Assembly (NCBI GenBank): GCA_963788115.1
Contig: CAWBFD010000002.1
Location: 248,001-312,000 of the forward strand
Reading direction: 5' to 3'
DNA: 64,000 bases
Origin: CAWBFD01 sp963788115
GTDB lineage: Bacteria; Actinomycetota; Thermoleophilia; Solirubrobacterales; 70-9
The translations under genes were made by a program, and so were the position numbers. How positions within the stretch are numbered: the stretch's first letter is position 1; each line of letters opens with the position of its first letter. Shown here in pieces: positions 62,607 to 64,000 of the stretch. The notes under the pieces are model-generated. The model made no database searches and had not been told where the DNA came from. It worked only from the letters and a program-made list of their open reading frames with translations.

Positions 62607-64000
62607 ATGGCCATCGCCGGCGAGACTCAGACCGACCTCGACACACTCTGCATCAACACGATCCGCACTCTGAGTATCGACGCGATCCAGGCGGCTAACT
62701 CGGGGCACCCGGGCACGCCGATGTCGATGGCGCCGGTTGCGTACACGCTCTGGCAGCGCTTCCTGCGCTTCGACCCCGAGGATCCGATCTGGCCCAATCG
62801 CGACCGCTTCGTGCTCTCGGCCGGCCATGCCTCGATGTTGCTGTACGCATTGCTGCACCTGACCGGGGTGCGGGCGGTGGACCCCGACTACGAGATCGTT
62901 GGCGAGCCCTCGGTGAGCCTCGAGGACATCAAGACCTTCCGCCAGCTCGACTCGAAGGCAGCCGGGCATCCTGAATACCGCTGGACCTCGGGCGTCGAGA
63001 CCACGACCGGCCCGCTCGGCCAGGGCATCGCGACCAGCGTCGGGATGGCGATCGCCAGCCAATGGCAGGCCGCGTACTTCAACCGGCCTGGCTTCGATCT
63101 CTTCGGCTACGACGTCTACGCCCTCGCCGGTGACGGTTGCCTGATGGAAGGGGTATCGAACGAGGCCGCATCGATCGCCGGGCATCAGCGCCTCTCCAAC
63201 CTCTGCTGGATCTACGACAACAACCACATCACCATCGACGGCAGGACCGAGATCACCTACGACGACGACGTCGCCACACGATTCATCGGCTACGGCTGGA
63301 ACGTGACCAGGATCGGGGACGCGAACGACCTCGAGCTGCTCACGCGCGCCTTCGAGATCTTCGGCAATGAGGATGAGAGGCCGACGCTGATCGTCGTCGA
63401 CAGTCACATCGGCTACGGCTCGCCGCATAAGCAGGACACCGCCGCGGCGCATGGCGAGCCACTCGGGGAGGAGGAGGTGCGGGAGACGAAGCGTGCCTAC
63501 GGCTGGCCGGAGGACGCCCAGTTCCTTGTCCCGGACGGCGTCTACGAGCACTTCGCCGAGGGGATCGGAGCGCGGGGAAGGCGCCTGCGCACCGAGTGGG
63601 AGGAGCTGTTCGCCGACTACGAGCGAAGCGCCCCGGAGCTCGCGACGCAGGTGACTCAGATGCAGCGGCGCGAGCTGCCGGATGGCTGGGACGCCGAGTT
63701 ACCGGGCTTCCCGGCTAACGAGGGAGGGGTGGCGACGCGCAAGGCGTCCAACCTCGTCCTGAACACGATCGCCCGCAGGGTTCCCTGGCTGCTCGTCGGG
63801 TCGGCCGACCTCACCGACTCGACCTCGGTCGGTCTCAGCCTCGATCACACGGACGCGTTCCAGCCTGCTACCCGCGCCGGCCGTCAGCTCCACTACGGGA
63901 TCCGCGAGCACGAGGCGGCGGCGATCTCCAACGGCCTCTCGCTGTCGAAGGTGAGGCCGGTCTGGTCGACGTATCTCGTCTTCTCCGATTACGCGCGCCC
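62607..64000 (+). CDS. tkt: Transketolase (3' end beyond the window)
   Basis: The first 464 codons are visible and open. The N-terminus MAIAGETQTDLDTLCINTIR leads into the substrate loop AANSGHPGTPMSMAPVAYTL. The thiamine diphosphate motif is GDGCLMEGVSNEAASIAGH followed by NLCWIYDNNHITIDG. HIGYGSPHKQDTAAAHGEPL is the conserved second-half phosphate region. It moves two-carbon units between sugar phosphates in the pentose phosphate pathway, matching the zwf genes nearby. The pyrimidine-domain Glu region (HYGIREHEAAAISNGLSL) is reached just before the edge. Confidence 0.95.
   Translation, partial: MAIAGETQTDLDTLCINTIRTLSIDAIQAANSGHPGTPMSMAPVAYTLWQRFLRFDPEDPIWPNRDRFVLSAGHASMLLYALLHLTGVRAVDPDYEIVGEPSVSLEDIKTFRQLDSKAAGHPEYRWTSGVETTTGPLGQGIATSVGMAIASQWQAAYFNRPGFDLFGYDVYALAGDGCLMEGVSNEAASIAGHQRLSNLCWIYDNNHITIDGRTEITYDDDVATRFIGYGWNVTRIGDANDLELLTRAFEIFGNEDERPTLIVVDSHIGYGSPHKQDTAAAHGEPLGEEEVRETKRAYGWPEDAQFLVPDGVYEHFAEGIGARGRRLRTEWEELFADYERSAPELATQVTQMQRRELPDGWDAELPGFPANEGGVATRKASNLVLNTIARRVPWLLVGSADLTDSTSVGLSLDHTDAFQPATRAGRQLHYGIREHEAAAISNGLSLSKVRPVWSTYLVFSDYAR

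Noticed and set aside
1..64000. CRISPR arrays, insertion sequences, phage genes, rRNA operons
   Set aside because: No regularly spaced direct repeats, transposase or integrase motifs, capsid-type genes or rRNA-like stretches were noticed. The holin-like domain at 48.8 kb is part of a chromosomal membrane enzyme.

Overview
The window is very GC-rich, dense with short-gap and ATGA-overlap operons, and reads as a chromosomal segment of a high-GC Gram-positive. The gene content (GH15 trehalase/glucoamylase-like enzymes, GAP-family membrane proteins, DUF7144 proteins, amphi-Trp proteins, a PucR-type regulator, AidB, a type-E-like succinate dehydrogenase) fits Actinomycetota, most likely a soil Thermoleophilia-type lineage. 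That placement is inference from families, not from a marker gene. No rRNA, complete tRNA, CRISPR array, transposase or integrase was seen.

Layout. 0.2-12 kb: fatty-acid hydroxylase, small DNA-binding protein, icd-mdh operon, AidB-like acyl-CoA dehydrogenase, PucR-type regulator divergent from a fatty acid desaturase, M28 peptidase, DrrAB-like ABC exporter, site-2 protease with CBS domains. 12.2-16.2 kb: sdhA-sdhB, a HdrB-like CCG-domain subunit (sdhE) and an overlapping 54-codon gene, giving a succinate dehydrogenase without SdhC/D anchors. 16.2-22.8 kb (minus): an envelope operon with K+ channel-like protein, diacylglycerol-kinase-like lipid kinase, amphi-Trp protein, PAP2 phosphatase, large GT-C-like membrane protein and CPA1 antiporter. 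23.1-32.0 kb: first sugar-oxidation module (GH15, SMP-30 lactonase overlapping zwf, a flavoprotein, NDH-2-like oxidoreductase, MFS exporter). 32.2-35.1 kb: DUF2252, an amphi-Trp remnant, BrkB/YihY protein, then a 42-nt 3' fragment of tRNA-Phe. 35.1-46.8 kb: small stress-type proteins, a formylglycine-generating enzyme with its arylsulfatase, DUF1269, flavodoxin-like, SDR, DUF7144 pair, GAP protein, AI-2E transporter. 46.8-52.4 kb (minus): membrane phosphodiesterase, MFS, aldose 1-epimerase, DUF389. 52.4-61.3 kb (minus): cydAB and the second sugar-oxidation module, one overlapping operon zwf-GH15-GMC oxidoreductase-NDH-2-small membrane protein. 61.4 kb to the end: CPA2 antiporter and the start of transketolase.

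Together the two sugar modules could release glucose from trehalose or glucans, oxidise it (or its 6-phosphate) and pass electrons through NDH-2-like enzymes to the quinone pool, with cytochrome bd as terminal oxidase.

A caution applies throughout. At least twelve genes are each split into two frames, and in every clear case the length error has the same sign (one extra base). No shared slippery motif is visible and essential genes such as sdhB, cydA and both zwf copies are affected, so insertion-type sequence errors are the simplest reading. Those genes are annotated here across the break.
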